Below are positions 51,609-61,440 of a DNA stretch of 64,000 nt, one piece after another. A program made the position numbers and the translations under genes. Under the pieces are notes generated by a model. That model had not been told where the DNA came from and did not search any database. It worked only from the letters and a program-made list of their open reading frames with translations. Source of the stretch: Pseudomonadota bacterium (lineage in GTDB: Bacteria; Pseudomonadota; Gammaproteobacteria; Pseudomonadales; Pseudohongiellaceae); the NCBI GenBank assembly GCA_027623555.1, contig JAQBSZ010000006.1, positions 62,001 through 126,000 on the forward strand, read 5' to 3'. Each line of letters begins with the position of its first letter. Position 1 is the first letter of the stretch.

Positions 51609-51759
51609 TGTTGATTTGCACTCAAATTTGACCCATTAAGCCATCATAATTGCATTGAACTTTGACCCATGCAAAATGTCTCTAAGCTCCGAATAGGCTG
51701 AGTCTGGCCGGGTCAGTTATTACTGCAAATTCTGGGTCAAAATTGGATGCAATTCAACA
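51609..51759. mobile_element. MITE-like element with IS21-type termini, 151 bp (copy 3)
   Basis: Left end TGTTGATTTGCACTCAAATT(TGACCC); right end is the inverse of TGTTGAATTGCATCCAATTT(TGACCC). It is exactly the same length as copy 1 and has the same internal ATTGCATTGAA(CTTTGACCC) repeat. Its right end lies inside the 3' part of the gene at 51720-52010 and supplies that gene's stop codon. Confidence 0.75.
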
Positions 51760-52010
51760 CCTGCATAGGCTCCAATGTTATTTTCACCCTCTTTAGGATT
51801 GATGCTAAATCGCGTTTCTTCGCGATCAAATAATTCCAAAATTACCAAGGAATCTGCTTCACGCCACTCACCATCATAGATTATGCTCTCTTCACTATTA
51901 GAATCTTCATCCCAAACGAATTCTTCCAAAATAGCAGCACCGCCTGGATAAAGGTTCAATTCGGATTGGGCTTCTGGTTCGTCACATTCACTAAAGTAAT
52001 TATGAGTCAA
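51720..52010 (-). pseudogene. Hypothetical acidic protein truncated by MITE
   Basis: The frame gives 96 residues. The first 84 (MTHNYFSECDEPEAQSELNL to the AYAG near 51760) are native and very acidic (WDEDSNSEESIIYDGEWRE). The last 12 (VELHPILTQNLQ) are read from the MITE right end, including the stop. The native C-terminus is therefore lost or replaced. Family unknown. It may still be expressed as a short acidic protein. Confidence 0.55.
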
Positions 52011-52072
52011 TATGTTGATGTTTCATATACAACATCAAATCCAAACTATTTAATTTCAATCCGCTTAAAAAT

Positions 52073-53248
52073 CTATATTTCTACCTGACTAAGTAGATAA
52101 GTCAAGATGATGAACCCGAAGAAAAGAAATAGCGCACCTGATAGGTAAAGGGCATATTGAAGGCTGTACAAATCTGCCACATAGCCTAAAAATGGAGAGG
52201 TCGACGCGAAAAAAATACGAATTATAAAGCTTCTGATAGACATTACCGTTGCTCGCATATTAGAAGGTATATGTCTGTTCATATAATCACGAAGGACTGG
52301 TGTCGCCACTCCTCGAGTAAGGTAAAACAATAGTAGAATCAATAAACCCCATAACGAGTTGATATAAGCAACTGTCAAATAACAGGCTCCTATTAACAGC
52401 AGAATTAGGCTGAGCAGTGTTTTAGTGTTAATTTTCCTTTCAATTTCGTGAGCAAAGAAGGCAGGAATAGCAACAGCCAAATTGAGCCCAGCGCCTATCA
52501 ATCCAAAATAAACCACCTCGATGTCAAGCGCTTCAAAGTAAGGTTGGGCAAACCAGGCCATTGTTAATGTTGCTGCCCCAACAATTGCAGAATAGAAAAT
52601 ATACGCCCTCAAGATTTTGTTTTCTATCATTGAAAAGTGAATGATATTCTTAATATTCTTCCAAGGTTTACTTTTACCATCTTCTAAACGGTGTATTTCG
52701 GGCTCAATCAACGCCAGTGCAGTTATAAAACCAACTAGGGCAATACCAAGTTGGTAATAGAAAGGAGTTCTTAAACTAATTTCTGCTAAAAAACCTCCAA
52801 TGACGAAGGCAATTGCCTCAGCAAAGTTTCCCATTGAGATTGTTCTTCCTTCGAGTTTAATAAAGTCATTACGCCGATTTAACTCGACTAAAGAGTCGTA
52901 CATCAAAGCCGTATCCGACCCTGAAATAAAACTTTGACCAATACCTAAACAAAGTGCTGCCAATAAAAATCCGTCAAAGCCATAAGAAAGAGAATAAGTT
53001 AGAATGCCTAAGAATCCGAAAAATGTTCCTATGACTAGAGAGTTTTTCCTCCCCAATACATCCGCAACGTAACCAGAAGGAATTTCAATAAGTGCTATGG
53101 TTACAGAATAGATTGCTTGAATCACAAATAGATCGGTGATTGTCAGCCCATTTTCTTCATAAAATAACCAGATGACAGGCATGAAAAGCGCCATCCATTT
53201 GGATGCCTTAATGACATAAAGCTTCCAGATATTTGAACTGATGTTCAC
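52073..53248 (-). CDS. Major facilitator superfamily transporter
   Basis: A 391-residue protein with about 12 hydrophobic helices. The DVLGRKN motif sits between helices 2 and 3 (MFS motif A variant, GYVADVLGRKNSLVIG), followed by SGSDTALMYDSLVELNRRNDFIKLEGR. The latter segment is typical of a subgroup of multidrug-type MFS proteins with unknown substrates. It is AT-rich like the mobile region to its left, so it may be cargo. It is a single gene on the minus strand with no partner. Confidence 0.88.
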   Translation of the reverse strand: MNISSNIWKLYVIKASKWMALFMPVIWLFYEENGLTITDLFVIQAIYSVTIALIEIPSGYVADVLGRKNSLVIGTFFGFLGILTYSLSYGFDGFLLAALCLGIGQSFISGSDTALMYDSLVELNRRNDFIKLEGRTISMGNFAEAIAFVIGGFLAEISLRTPFYYQLGIALVGFITALALIEPEIHRLEDGKSKPWKNIKNIIHFSMIENKILRAYIFYSAIVGAATLTMAWFAQPYFEALDIEVVYFGLIGAGLNLAVAIPAFFAHEIERKINTKTLLSLILLLIGACYLTVAYINSLWGLLILLLFYLTRGVATPVLRDYMNRHIPSNMRATVMSIRSFIIRIFFASTSPFLGYVADLYSLQYALYLSGALFLFFGFIILTYLLSQVEI

Positions 53249-53330
53249 GATACGAAAAAAGAGTGACGCATGGAAGGTTGAGGATCCTTGGCTACCGTGT
53301 TCGACTAATTAGATGTGCAAAGTGCAAAGT

Positions 53331-53372
53331 GCAAAAAAAAATAGACCGACTGAGATTCACTAGTCGGTCTAT
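53331..53372 (-). terminator. Terminator of the minus-strand oxidative gene cluster
   Basis: Perfect 11-bp stem ATAGACCGACT (53341-53351) / AGTCGGTCTAT (53362-53372) with a 10-base loop. On the minus strand it runs into ten T (53331-53340), 52 bp after the stop of the 53425 gene. A threefold GTGCAAA repeat lies just beyond. Confidence 0.85.
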
Positions 53373-53424
53373 TCAAATTATAACGCGTTGAGATTAGCAG
53401 AGAAACTTACTCAACAACCACAAT

Positions 53425-54753
53425 CTAACGCTGTTCATTCTCGCTTCGTTCTGCTAACAAGCTCTCATAGCCTTCATCATCCAAATGAGTAACCGCAATC
53501 CAGGCATGATTCATTTCGTCTCCAGTGCGGCTACCCCACACAACGAATTGATCAGGGTCGGTGACATTCGGGTTATCCGCAGTATTGTCATACCATTGCT
53601 TCAGTACAAGAACAGCACCTGTAGGCAGTAATGGTGCAACGTCTGGATTGTAGATGTGGCTATGGTGCCACGTGGCACTCCAATTTGATACCTGGCTGAT
53701 TGGTTCTGTGCGACCTGTCGCAGGATAGAAGACTTCCAGCGATGCTGCATTCATACGAAGATGACCGTGGGGCTGAAAGCTGTCGATTCGTACAGGATGG
53801 TCAAATGATTGGAATCCCTCCATCATCGTATATCCATTTGGAGGTATTACCAGATCTCCCTCTTTGCCGATTTGATATTGTTTCAGATCTTGTTGGTATT
53901 TAGCTTGCTCTTCATAACCTTCAGGATGTAACCACAGAGCTACTTCAACAACATTGTCTCTAATCATCTCACCTTGAGCGGTGGCACCTAGACCGCCCGG
54001 GAACATGTGAATACTCCAGCGAACCTGTGAACCGGCCGGGACTGTACGGCAGACACCCTCGGGAATAAGTTCACCCCATTTACCCATAGCATACTCGGTT
54101 AATTGACCATAAGTTTCAAATTCGCCATCTTCGTTAGGCGCATAAATGTCAGAATTGGCATGGTGCACTACGGCTTGTGCATCGCCGCGGGGTTTCACTT
54201 GCACTGCCTTGATGCACCGATCTTCCGATAATCCAATATCCACGAAATGCTTGCTCCACAGATCGCTTCCACTAGCAGGAATATCCATAGGTTGGGAAGC
54301 AACGACTAAATCTGGTTGACCAAGCTCAGTTGTAAAATTCCATTCATTTAAATCGGGTAGTTCGGGCATCTCTGGAACGATATCAGCGTCACCCAGAGGT
54401 GAGCCTTGGTTCACCCACGCGATGATCGTGTCAATTTCGTCTTGCTCTAGGCGCCAGTCACCTTCAAGGTCCTGGATGCCAATGCCGTGATCGTATGCGT
54501 AGGGCGGCATGGTTCTATCGGCTACTTTCATTTGGACCAATGGAGCCCAAGGGCGTACCTGCTCATAACTGGTCAACTGCATAGGGCCAATACCACCTTC
54601 ACGATGGCAAACCACGCAATTTTCGTTAAGAATTCGACCAACGTCTCCGGTGTAAGTAACTGAATCATCGGAATCGGCTTGAGCCATTGCCTGACCCTGA
54701 AAGCCGATTAATGCAAACGCCGCTATGGTAAACCAGCCTTTTGCAATCTTCAT
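53425..54753 (-). CDS. Cytochrome c / PHM-like copper monooxygenase-type secreted protein (copy A)
   Basis: A 442-residue secreted protein with a signal peptide (cleaved near AMAQ) and one haem c site C46-VV-C49-H50 followed by REGGIGPM. A C-terminal region has a His-His pair (VVHHANS) and an HxH motif (FQPHGHLRMNA) at spacing like the two copper sites of peptidylglycine alpha-hydroxylating monooxygenase. AAGGAGAG sets the start at 54753. The same architecture recurs at 61433-62776. It is probably a periplasmic oxidoreductase; the substrate is unknown. It is the last gene of the cluster before the terminator. Confidence 0.8.
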   Translation of the reverse strand: MKIAKGWFTIAAFALIGFQGQAMAQADSDDSVTYTGDVGRILNENCVVCHREGGIGPMQLTSYEQVRPWAPLVQMKVADRTMPPYAYDHGIGIQDLEGDWRLEQDEIDTIIAWVNQGSPLGDADIVPEMPELPDLNEWNFTTELGQPDLVVASQPMDIPASGSDLWSKHFVDIGLSEDRCIKAVQVKPRGDAQAVVHHANSDIYAPNEDGEFETYGQLTEYAMGKWGELIPEGVCRTVPAGSQVRWSIHMFPGGLGATAQGEMIRDNVVEVALWLHPEGYEEQAKYQQDLKQYQIGKEGDLVIPPNGYTMMEGFQSFDHPVRIDSFQPHGHLRMNAASLEVFYPATGRTEPISQVSNWSATWHHSHIYNPDVAPLLPTGAVLVLKQWYDNTADNPNVTDPDQFVVWGSRTGDEMNHAWIAVTHLDDEGYESLLAERSENEQR

Positions 54754-54839
54754 ATTGCTCTCCTTAACATACAGATTGTTCAATTAAATGATCTAAGTGT
54801 TATCTAGAATGACTACAAGTATTTTGTCATGAGGATTAA

Positions 54840-55790
54840 TCATGGAGTTACAGTGATTCTCTGGTAGACGTTTGTCCAACAACACTGGTTGGTATTAGAG
54901 CTATCAGGCGCACCAAAATTGTCCACCTTGGCATGAATGATATAGTCACCGGGTTCTATAAAACTGGCATAGACTCGGGCCAGGCCTTCGCCTCCAGGGA
55001 CTGAAACTACATTAGGCCCGCTTTGATTGGCTACTAATGTGCAGCCTTGGCACAGGACCGAAGGTTCTTTTGGTTGCTCTTCAACCTCGACAGTGCTCGC
55101 ATGGTCTGGGTGAGAAGTAAAAGTTATCGCACCAGCGCCCTGATACTTATTAAATGTAACACCTATCGGCACTACTTCCGTAAATCGTGGGTCATCGGAA
55201 TCACGCACAGATGGATCTTCCACTTGTACTGTTAACAGAACTTCAGATCCGGCCTTCACAGACACGGGATAATCACGAACTGAAGCGAACAGGCCCGCAG
55301 AAATACCGTTGCTTTCACCAAAACCAGCAATCGGCTGCAGAGAGCCCTGTGGACGTGGGAGAATGAAGTCAAGTTCGTAAGCAGCTCGGCCTGCTCGGCC
55401 TGGGACTTTAAGTACTTCCTGATCGCCGGTTTTTAAATTCCACCAAACATCGATGTCTGCCTGGTCCTGGGGTACTGTGACTGCAAATACACCGGTATGG
55501 CGGCCGGGAATAAAATGGGTTGGTTGCATACCGCTAAATTCGGTGGGGTCCATGAAGTTGGCTTCACCCAGTGGAATATCAACCGCGTCCTGATTTCTAT
55601 TGAGGTAGCCGTATGAAAAGCTTCTGGAACCATTGGGGTTTACTATCCAGCCCTCCATTATTGGAATAATTGGCAATCCTTCTGGAGGTATCAGGCTGAG
55701 GAATCGGGGCTGCTGTGCCTGAACTGAAATACTGCCCAATGCTAGCAGCATCAAGGTGAGAATACCGAGTGTTTTACGCAAATGTTGCAT
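54840..55790 (-). CDS. Secreted beta-sandwich protein, partner of the cytochrome/Cu protein (copy A)
   Basis: A 316-residue exported protein of unnamed family. A signal peptide (cleaved near VQAQQ) precedes segments EGWIVNPNGSRSFSYGYLNRN, QPTHFIPGRHTGVFAVTVP and a C-terminal Ig-like part (ARVYASFIEPGDYIIHAKVDNFGAPD) ending QCCWTNVYQRITVTP. GGAGAG sets the start at 55790. It is clearly homologous to 60514-61440. It always neighbours the cytochrome c/Cu gene here and so probably functions with it. Confidence 0.75.
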   Translation of the reverse strand: MQHLRKTLGILTLMLLALGSISVQAQQPRFLSLIPPEGLPIIPIMEGWIVNPNGSRSFSYGYLNRNQDAVDIPLGEANFMDPTEFSGMQPTHFIPGRHTGVFAVTVPQDQADIDVWWNLKTGDQEVLKVPGRAGRAAYELDFILPRPQGSLQPIAGFGESNGISAGLFASVRDYPVSVKAGSEVLLTVQVEDPSVRDSDDPRFTEVVPIGVTFNKYQGAGAITFTSHPDHASTVEVEEQPKEPSVLCQGCTLVANQSGPNVVSVPGGEGLARVYASFIEPGDYIIHAKVDNFGAPDSSNTNQCCWTNVYQRITVTP

Positions 55791-56045
55791 GATTTTGCTC
55801 TCCAGATTGCCTTCTCGATGTAACTTTTTATGCATTAGTAAGATTATTTCGCGGCCTTGCAACATTAATGGATCCTAGTGTTCAATCTTGACTTATGTGT
55901 TTTTATTCATTTGTATAATTTACTATTTAATCATGCGAAGTGCAAACAGTTTGCCTTGAAAGATTAGTACTAAAGTGAAGACATTCAAACACAGAATGTA
56001 CATATGTCCGGGTGCCCAGCTATGCCCGATCCCATCTATTTCATG

Positions 56046-57986
56046 TCAGGGTAATGCCAAGGCAATAAGCTCAGCCGCTGTGCTTCCACCCCCGACAAAT
56101 AAGGCAATATACTGCTTGCCCTGATGCTCGTAAGTGAAAGGCAAGCCAGTTTGATTAGCCGGCAAGTCAATTACGGCAAGAATGTCGCCGGTTTGCTTGT
56201 TTACCGCCCGCATTTTCGGCTTCGCACCCGCAACACCGGTACCCTCCGCGACGAATAGTAAAGTTTTAGTCAGCAAGACTCCTGCCCGCGTCGGCACACC
56301 GGTACGCGGAAGATTAATACCTTCCAATAACGGGTGATTAGTAATGCGATCTGGTGTGTCGGCATTCGCGATCATCCACAAATGATCGCCCGAATTCATA
56401 TCGATGGCAGTAACTCGACCATAGGGTGGTTTGACGAGCTCGAGACCTTGAACGCGGGGTATACGAACGCCAAAACCTTGACTGAGATCCAAGTCTGAAC
56501 CCGCATATTTTGCTAGCGACATTACCCCCAATTGTGTTCTCGAAGGCACGTAGAGAATCCCAGTCTCTGGGTCAAGCGCGGAGCTTTCCCAGTTGGATCC
56601 GCCAGTTGCATTGGGCAATGAAAGCGTGCCGCGTGTACCGTCTGAGGCCTCTGTCAAAGACGGAGGTGTATAGATCGATGGGCTGAGGCGATAGTCCTGG
56701 ATGGCCTCCAAAGCCAGCTCCCTAACTTCAGGCGTAAAATCTATCAGGTCACTTTCGGTAAATCCCTGGCGATCAAATGGCGCTGGACGAGTAGGAATGG
56801 GTTGAGTGGGGGAATACCATTCTCCGGGCACATCGCCTGCGGGAACCGGACGCTCCACAATAGGCCAGATGGGCTCGCCATTCAGTCTGTCAAAAGCGTA
56901 AACAAATGACTGCTTGGTTACGGACATAACCACCTTTCTGCCATTGGGCAAATCAGCGAAAATTGGCGGCGATGGAACGTCGTAATCCCAGATGTCATGG
57001 TGAACCAACTGAAAGTGCCACTGACGCTCGCCGGTTTTTATATCTAAAGCTACCAGGGAGCTAGAAAATAAGTTATCACCATGACGCTCGCCGCCAAAGG
57101 CATCACTGGTGGCAGCTTCTGTCGGAAGATAGACATGACCTAATTCTGGATCTCCTGAGATCGCTGCCCAGACGCCGGTGTTACCTGTTATCTCGTTTCC
57201 AGTAATCCAGGATTCAAAACCAACTTCTCCACGCTCGGGAATGGTATGGAAAGTCCACAATAGCTCACCTGTGTGCACATCAAAGCCGCGTACATCTCCC
57301 TTTGTATTTAATTTGGAACGCGGTCGGCCACCGCCTCTGTGTGCTGACCCCACAACAATGACATCATTCATCACAAACGGCGGCGCTGACAGACCGATTT
57401 CGGGGTAGGCATAGCGGGGATCATCGCCGTTACGGACACCTACAAACAGGTCAACGATGCCATTATCACCAAAATTCGAATCAGGAATACCAGTTTCGGC
57501 ATCCAGCGATACCATCAGATAACCCGGGGAAACATCGATTACTCGAGCATTATTCCCATCACTCCAATAGGCAACACCACGGCCGGAACCCTTGCGCGGA
57601 GCCTCGTCGTATCGATCGCCTTCCTGATAGCGGAACATCCACAGTACCTGGCCACTTGTGGCATCAAGAGCCACAACATTTCGTGTGCTACCGATATTTG
57701 CGTATAACACCCCTTCTATTTCCAATGGTGTAGAAGGGTTTGTATAGTCTGTATTGGGCCCGAAATTTGCCGTCGAGAATCGCCAGGCAATCTCAAGATC
57801 AGCTACGTTTTCTGCGTTGACCTGATCTAGCGGCGAATAACGATTGGCAGATTCGCTACCGTGAATATTAGGCCAATCCCCGTCATCTACGCTGGTGCCG
57901 GTTTGACCAAAAGCAAAGGAGGCGCAGGCAAAATAGCTTGCGGCAACAATGAGGTTCAAACCTATTCTTCTAGTTTCTATCATCAA
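56046..57986 (-). CDS. PQQ-dependent dehydrogenase, quinoprotein propeller
   Basis: A 646-residue periplasmic enzyme with a signal peptide (cleaved after SFAFGQ) and an eight-bladed propeller. WRFSTANFGPNTDYTNPSTPLEIEGVLY and tryptophan-docking repeats of the VALDATSGQVLWMFR, RGFDVHTGELLWTFHT and DIKTGERQWHFQ type mark it. It is of the glucose/alcohol dehydrogenase (quinoprotein) family without a fused cytochrome c, so electrons must pass to separate carriers such as the haem proteins encoded nearby. Substrate unknown. Confidence 0.92.
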   Translation of the reverse strand: MMIETRRIGLNLIVAASYFACASFAFGQTGTSVDDGDWPNIHGSESANRYSPLDQVNAENVADLEIAWRFSTANFGPNTDYTNPSTPLEIEGVLYANIGSTRNVVALDATSGQVLWMFRYQEGDRYDEAPRKGSGRGVAYWSDGNNARVIDVSPGYLMVSLDAETGIPDSNFGDNGIVDLFVGVRNGDDPRYAYPEIGLSAPPFVMNDVIVVGSAHRGGGRPRSKLNTKGDVRGFDVHTGELLWTFHTIPERGEVGFESWITGNEITGNTGVWAAISGDPELGHVYLPTEAATSDAFGGERHGDNLFSSSLVALDIKTGERQWHFQLVHHDIWDYDVPSPPIFADLPNGRKVVMSVTKQSFVYAFDRLNGEPIWPIVERPVPAGDVPGEWYSPTQPIPTRPAPFDRQGFTESDLIDFTPEVRELALEAIQDYRLSPSIYTPPSLTEASDGTRGTLSLPNATGGSNWESSALDPETGILYVPSRTQLGVMSLAKYAGSDLDLSQGFGVRIPRVQGLELVKPPYGRVTAIDMNSGDHLWMIANADTPDRITNHPLLEGINLPRTGVPTRAGVLLTKTLLFVAEGTGVAGAKPKMRAVNKQTGDILAVIDLPANQTGLPFTYEHQGKQYIALFVGGGSTAAELIALALP

Positions 57987-58166
57987 TTAACCTGAATGGG
58001 TTCTTCTAGCTTAACTTGCGATCTCAATTTCTTAAGCGGTCATAGACTGCATGGTGTGTAAAAGCGTGAATTCGATAAAACCGTCTTTATGCGGATAAAC
58101 ACTGGCAACAATTTTTACACTGAATTTTCCATGAGCCCTTATATGACCGGAAAACCATTTTCTGTC

Positions 58167-59219
58167 CTAAGGGCGAACTCGTATGTATTTTTGTATAGTT
58201 CGACCCATCGGTTCGCCGCCGTACATATTACCTTCCGCATCTACGGCAACAAACTCTGCTCCCACTCCGCCAAGCACATGCGGATTCGCAAAGGGAGTTA
58301 AGACAAAATAATTCACCCAACCCGATTTAACCTCACCTATTCTTATTCCCATCTCCCAGCCCGGATTCTCTACATTGTCAGACTCTGAATCAGCCACAAA
58401 AATATTGCCGTGGTCATCAAAAGATATTCCACTGGGTCTACCAAATTGCGTCCAAACAGCTAAAAACTCACCGTCCTGGTCAAAAAGTTGAGTTCGGCTG
58501 TTAGAGCGATCACCTACATAAAGTTTTCCATCATTATCAATTGCGATAGTGTGCAATGCTCTAAATTCGCCGGGAGCGTAGCCGGTTGATCCCCAGGACT
58601 TAATAAAAGAACCATCACTGGCAAATTTCATCACACGATTATTACCGTCATTATTGTGCCCATCAGCGACAAAGATATCGCCATTGTCTCCAATTACCAC
58701 ATCAGAAGGGGATGTAAAATGATTGTTACTACTGCCTTCTTCCCCTGGGGTACCCAATACCATTAGAACCTCTCCGGCTGGGCTAAATTTGATGACTTGA
58801 TGAGCTCGGGAGTCACCTGCAGGGAGCCTGTCTCTTCGTACTGCTTCAGTTACCCAGACATTACCATCAGAATCGACATCAAGCCCATGCGGCCAGATAA
58901 ACAAGCCAGCGCCAAAACTCGCGACCAGGTTTCCGTCGGGGTCAAATTTGAGAATCGGATCCAAATCAGAATCTACACATTCGTAGCCAAAATTCTCTCG
59001 AGGGGCATCGCATCTAACAACTGCCCAGATGTGCTTGCCATCCGGGTCAACAGCCACATCGCCAACCGCACCCATTTCCCGTCCATCTGGAAATTTTGCC
59101 CACCCAGGAACAGTACGATAGGGGTTCGGCAACCCTTGAGAAAAAGCTTGCATACCCATTGCCAGCAATATGATTGCCAATAGCCCTTGAATAAACTTCG
59201 AATTGCTTGCTTTGAACAT
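58167..59219 (-). CDS. NHL-repeat six-bladed beta-propeller secreted protein
   Basis: A 350-residue exported protein with a signal peptide (cleaved near MQAFSQG) and repeated NHL-type strands (GDVAVDPDGKHIWAV, HGLDVDSDGNVWVTE, SDVVIGDNGDIFVADG, HTIAIDNDGKLYVGD, SGISFDDHGNIFVAD). This arrangement matches the peptidylglycine-amidating lyase (PAL)-like propellers. With PHM-like genes on both sides, a PHM-PAL type relation is attractive but unproven. GTGAGGTAAG precedes the ATG. Confidence 0.85.
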   Translation of the reverse strand: MFKASNSKFIQGLLAIILLAMGMQAFSQGLPNPYRTVPGWAKFPDGREMGAVGDVAVDPDGKHIWAVVRCDAPRENFGYECVDSDLDPILKFDPDGNLVASFGAGLFIWPHGLDVDSDGNVWVTEAVRRDRLPAGDSRAHQVIKFSPAGEVLMVLGTPGEEGSSNNHFTSPSDVVIGDNGDIFVADGHNNDGNNRVMKFASDGSFIKSWGSTGYAPGEFRALHTIAIDNDGKLYVGDRSNSRTQLFDQDGEFLAVWTQFGRPSGISFDDHGNIFVADSESDNVENPGWEMGIRIGEVKSGWVNYFVLTPFANPHVLGGVGAEFVAVDAEGNMYGGEPMGRTIQKYIRVRP

Positions 59220-59335
59220 GTTCTTACCTCACTTGAATAACACTAAGCTGTGTTTATATTGTTAATTTTGAAAATCCTGTACTGCTATACACATTGAGAT
59301 GAGTTTGAGCATATCGAGACTACCCACTCATTAGA

Positions 59336-60391
59336 TTACTGCTCAGAAATTTCCATTTCTTCCTGCACGCGCGCGCCACGCAACATATTGGTCATGCCAT
59401 AGTTACCTTCGTGACAAGCGTATTCGTAAAGCAATCCATCAACTTTAGTCATGGATACAATGGCGGTAAACTTGTCAGTGTAGGTAGTTGGATCATCAAC
59501 TGTAAATTCATAATCAACGGTAGAAGGCCCTACCCTGGTGAATTTTTCTGTTAGTACCTTGTCATAGGAGCTTCCGGGTAGCCCCGAATCGGCAGCTAGA
59601 CCAGCAAAACTTGCAGTAAGGCTGTTAAAGTTTCTGGTCACAACAACCAATGAATCACCATCCCAATAACCACGGGAATCACCGGTCCAGAAACGAATAT
59701 CATCATGAAGTGATTCGATGTCTTTTGAGGAATCATAGAGAGGGACAATGCGAGCATCGTGAATCATTTCAGTCAAAATCACTGCGGTGTCTCTGTTTTG
59801 AAAGATCTGTATATTATTATTGTAAACGCTTGGGGTAAAAGGAGGCCCTGAGTTAAAGCCGACCAGGCATCTTTCAGAAAGGCCACGATCTTCTGGACCG
59901 TCTGTACCAATACCGCGAGCAAGATGTCTGGCAGGTCTTTCTGCTGTTTTTTCAGAACCGCGGGTTCCAAACTGTAACTGCACTCCTTCCTGTAGATCGG
60001 GAACGCGACCATTCTTTGGATAGACTATATGTGAAGTTCGTACGTTGCCACCAATACCAGCTTGCTCCAGCCAGAAGTCATCATAAGTCCTCCCCACTTC
60101 ACCAGCTGGAGGGGGATTCTCAACTGTTGTGACATCTGTTTCAGCCGTTGGTGCCAAAGCGGCAGCTATTTCTTCTTCGGTTAGAAACTCGCGCTCACCA
60201 AATTGTGAGGGTCTTTCCATGGGAGTATTGGATGAAAAATTCCATACTCCTTGCAGATCTGGTTGCCCCCACTCTGTGCGAGGAGCCAGGTAATCCTCAG
60301 TTGCAAAACCAAGAGACAACAATGAACAACCAACGATAATTGATGCACTGGAAATCGCCAGTGTTTTTAGCATTTTCACGAGAGGTCCCAT
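59336..60391 (-). CDS. Secreted hypothetical protein of the oxidative cluster
   Basis: A 351-residue exported protein with an N-terminal hydrophobic segment that could be a lipoprotein signal (ISSASIIVGCSLLSLG). The mature protein starts with WGQPDLQGVWNFSSNTPMERP, a motif seen in many uncharacterised proteins of environmental bacteria, often in clusters with PQQ and Cu enzymes. Other landmarks are RGYWDGDSLVVVTRNFN and YEYACHEGNYGMTNML. No catalytic motif is recognised. The ATG at 60373 (MLKTLAIS) is an alternative start. Confidence 0.75.
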   Translation of the reverse strand: MGPLVKMLKTLAISSASIIVGCSLLSLGFATEDYLAPRTEWGQPDLQGVWNFSSNTPMERPSQFGEREFLTEEEIAAALAPTAETDVTTVENPPPAGEVGRTYDDFWLEQAGIGGNVRTSHIVYPKNGRVPDLQEGVQLQFGTRGSEKTAERPARHLARGIGTDGPEDRGLSERCLVGFNSGPPFTPSVYNNNIQIFQNRDTAVILTEMIHDARIVPLYDSSKDIESLHDDIRFWTGDSRGYWDGDSLVVVTRNFNSLTASFAGLAADSGLPGSSYDKVLTEKFTRVGPSTVDYEFTVDDPTTYTDKFTAIVSMTKVDGLLYEYACHEGNYGMTNMLRGARVQEEMEISEQ

Positions 60392-60513
60392 AATAAAAAA
60401 GAGATATAACCAACCATCCTTTTAAAAGGATTTGCCATTATTAATCTTTGACCCTGTTTGTGTAATTTCTCAGCACGGTGTCTGCCTCAAATAGCTAGAC
60501 ACACCTGTAAAAC

Positions 60514-61440
60514 TCAAGGCGTAACTGTTACCGGTACATAAACATTTGACCAGCAGCACATGTTATCGAACCTGGTGTCGGGTGCTAAAAAATTGTCAGC
60601 TCGCAGCCGAATAATATACTCACCAGGCTCCCAGAACGTCGCGTTGGTCTGAACATGGGTCCAGTCTTCGGCGCTACTTTGGCTAAAGCCTGCTTCTGCT
60701 CTGTCACTGCCAGTAATTAAGGCTGGTTCTAACTCTGGAACAGAAGGCCCTTGATGTAGTACCCATTCCGTGCCCAGAGGGTAGAAGAGCAATTTACTTT
60801 GTTCGGGATAGTCAGCGCGGTTGCCACGATCCTGCACATAGGCAGACAAATTCACAGGAATTCCAACTGATGCGGCGACTCTAGCAGCCATAATCCCTTC
60901 GCGTGTCGTAGACTCGGCTCCATCTATATCGAATCGAATGGCTGGTGCAAGCGAGCCAAGAGCTCTCTCCCCGTCACTCATTTCGTAGGTTGTCGAAGTA
61001 GCCCTACCGGGAACGGAGTACTCATACCCAGCATGCTTTAAGGTCCACACAACTTCAGTACCTGCCATATCAGCTGGTACTGTGACTGCGAATGCGCCTC
61101 TTTCATTTATTCCAACAAAACCACCGCGATTGTAAACAGGGAAGTGCGTGGGCTGCACGCCGTCGAACTGTGCTGGTTCGATAAAGTTGTTCGGGCCCAG
61201 GGGAATATCGACTACCTCTTCCCGATTTCTGTTAGCAAAGCCGAACAACATCGTCACTGAACCGTTATCGTTGGGAGTCCAACCGTTGAATATAGGAGCA
61301 ACCAGATCACCACTGGCCTTTCGGTCAGCCAACGGGTATTCACGCAAATGCGAAGGTAGCTGAGCAAAGAGAGGTGTAACAACCAATCCCATCAGAAAAA
61401 GCGCTTGTGTCCTTACTGCAAGGCGCTTGATCTTATTCAT
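60514..61440 (-). CDS. Secreted beta-sandwich protein, partner of the cytochrome/Cu protein (copy B)
   Basis: A 308-residue paralogue of the 54840 gene. It shares the pattern NGSVTMLFGFANRNREEVVDIPLG, QPTHFPVYNRGGFVG and a C-terminal part GEYIIRLRADNFLAPD with an MCCWSNVYVPVTVTP end (compare QCCWTNVYQRITVTP). Signal peptide cleaved near PLFAQ. It overlaps the stop of the cytochrome/Cu gene upstream by 8 bp, so the two are translated together. The CC pair may form a disulfide or metal site. Function unknown. Confidence 0.75.
   Translation of the reverse strand: MNKIKRLAVRTQALFLMGLVVTPLFAQLPSHLREYPLADRKASGDLVAPIFNGWTPNDNGSVTMLFGFANRNREEVVDIPLGPNNFIEPAQFDGVQPTHFPVYNRGGFVGINERGAFAVTVPADMAGTEVVWTLKHAGYEYSVPGRATSTTYEMSDGERALGSLAPAIRFDIDGAESTTREGIMAARVAASVGIPVNLSAYVQDRGNRADYPEQSKLLFYPLGTEWVLHQGPSVPELEPALITGSDRAEAGFSQSSAEDWTHVQTNATFWEPGEYIIRLRADNFLAPDTRFDNMCCWSNVYVPVTVTP

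Noticed and set aside
53260..53340. Right attachment site of the tRNA-Met element
   Set aside because: The segment has a stray GGCTACCGTGTTCGA that resembles tRNA sequence, but it does not match the tRNA-Met 3' end. No attR was found anywhere in the window.
60416..60431. ATCCTTTTAAAAGGAT palindrome between cluster genes
   Set aside because: A single AT-rich palindrome without a T-run or second copy, so too weak to call.
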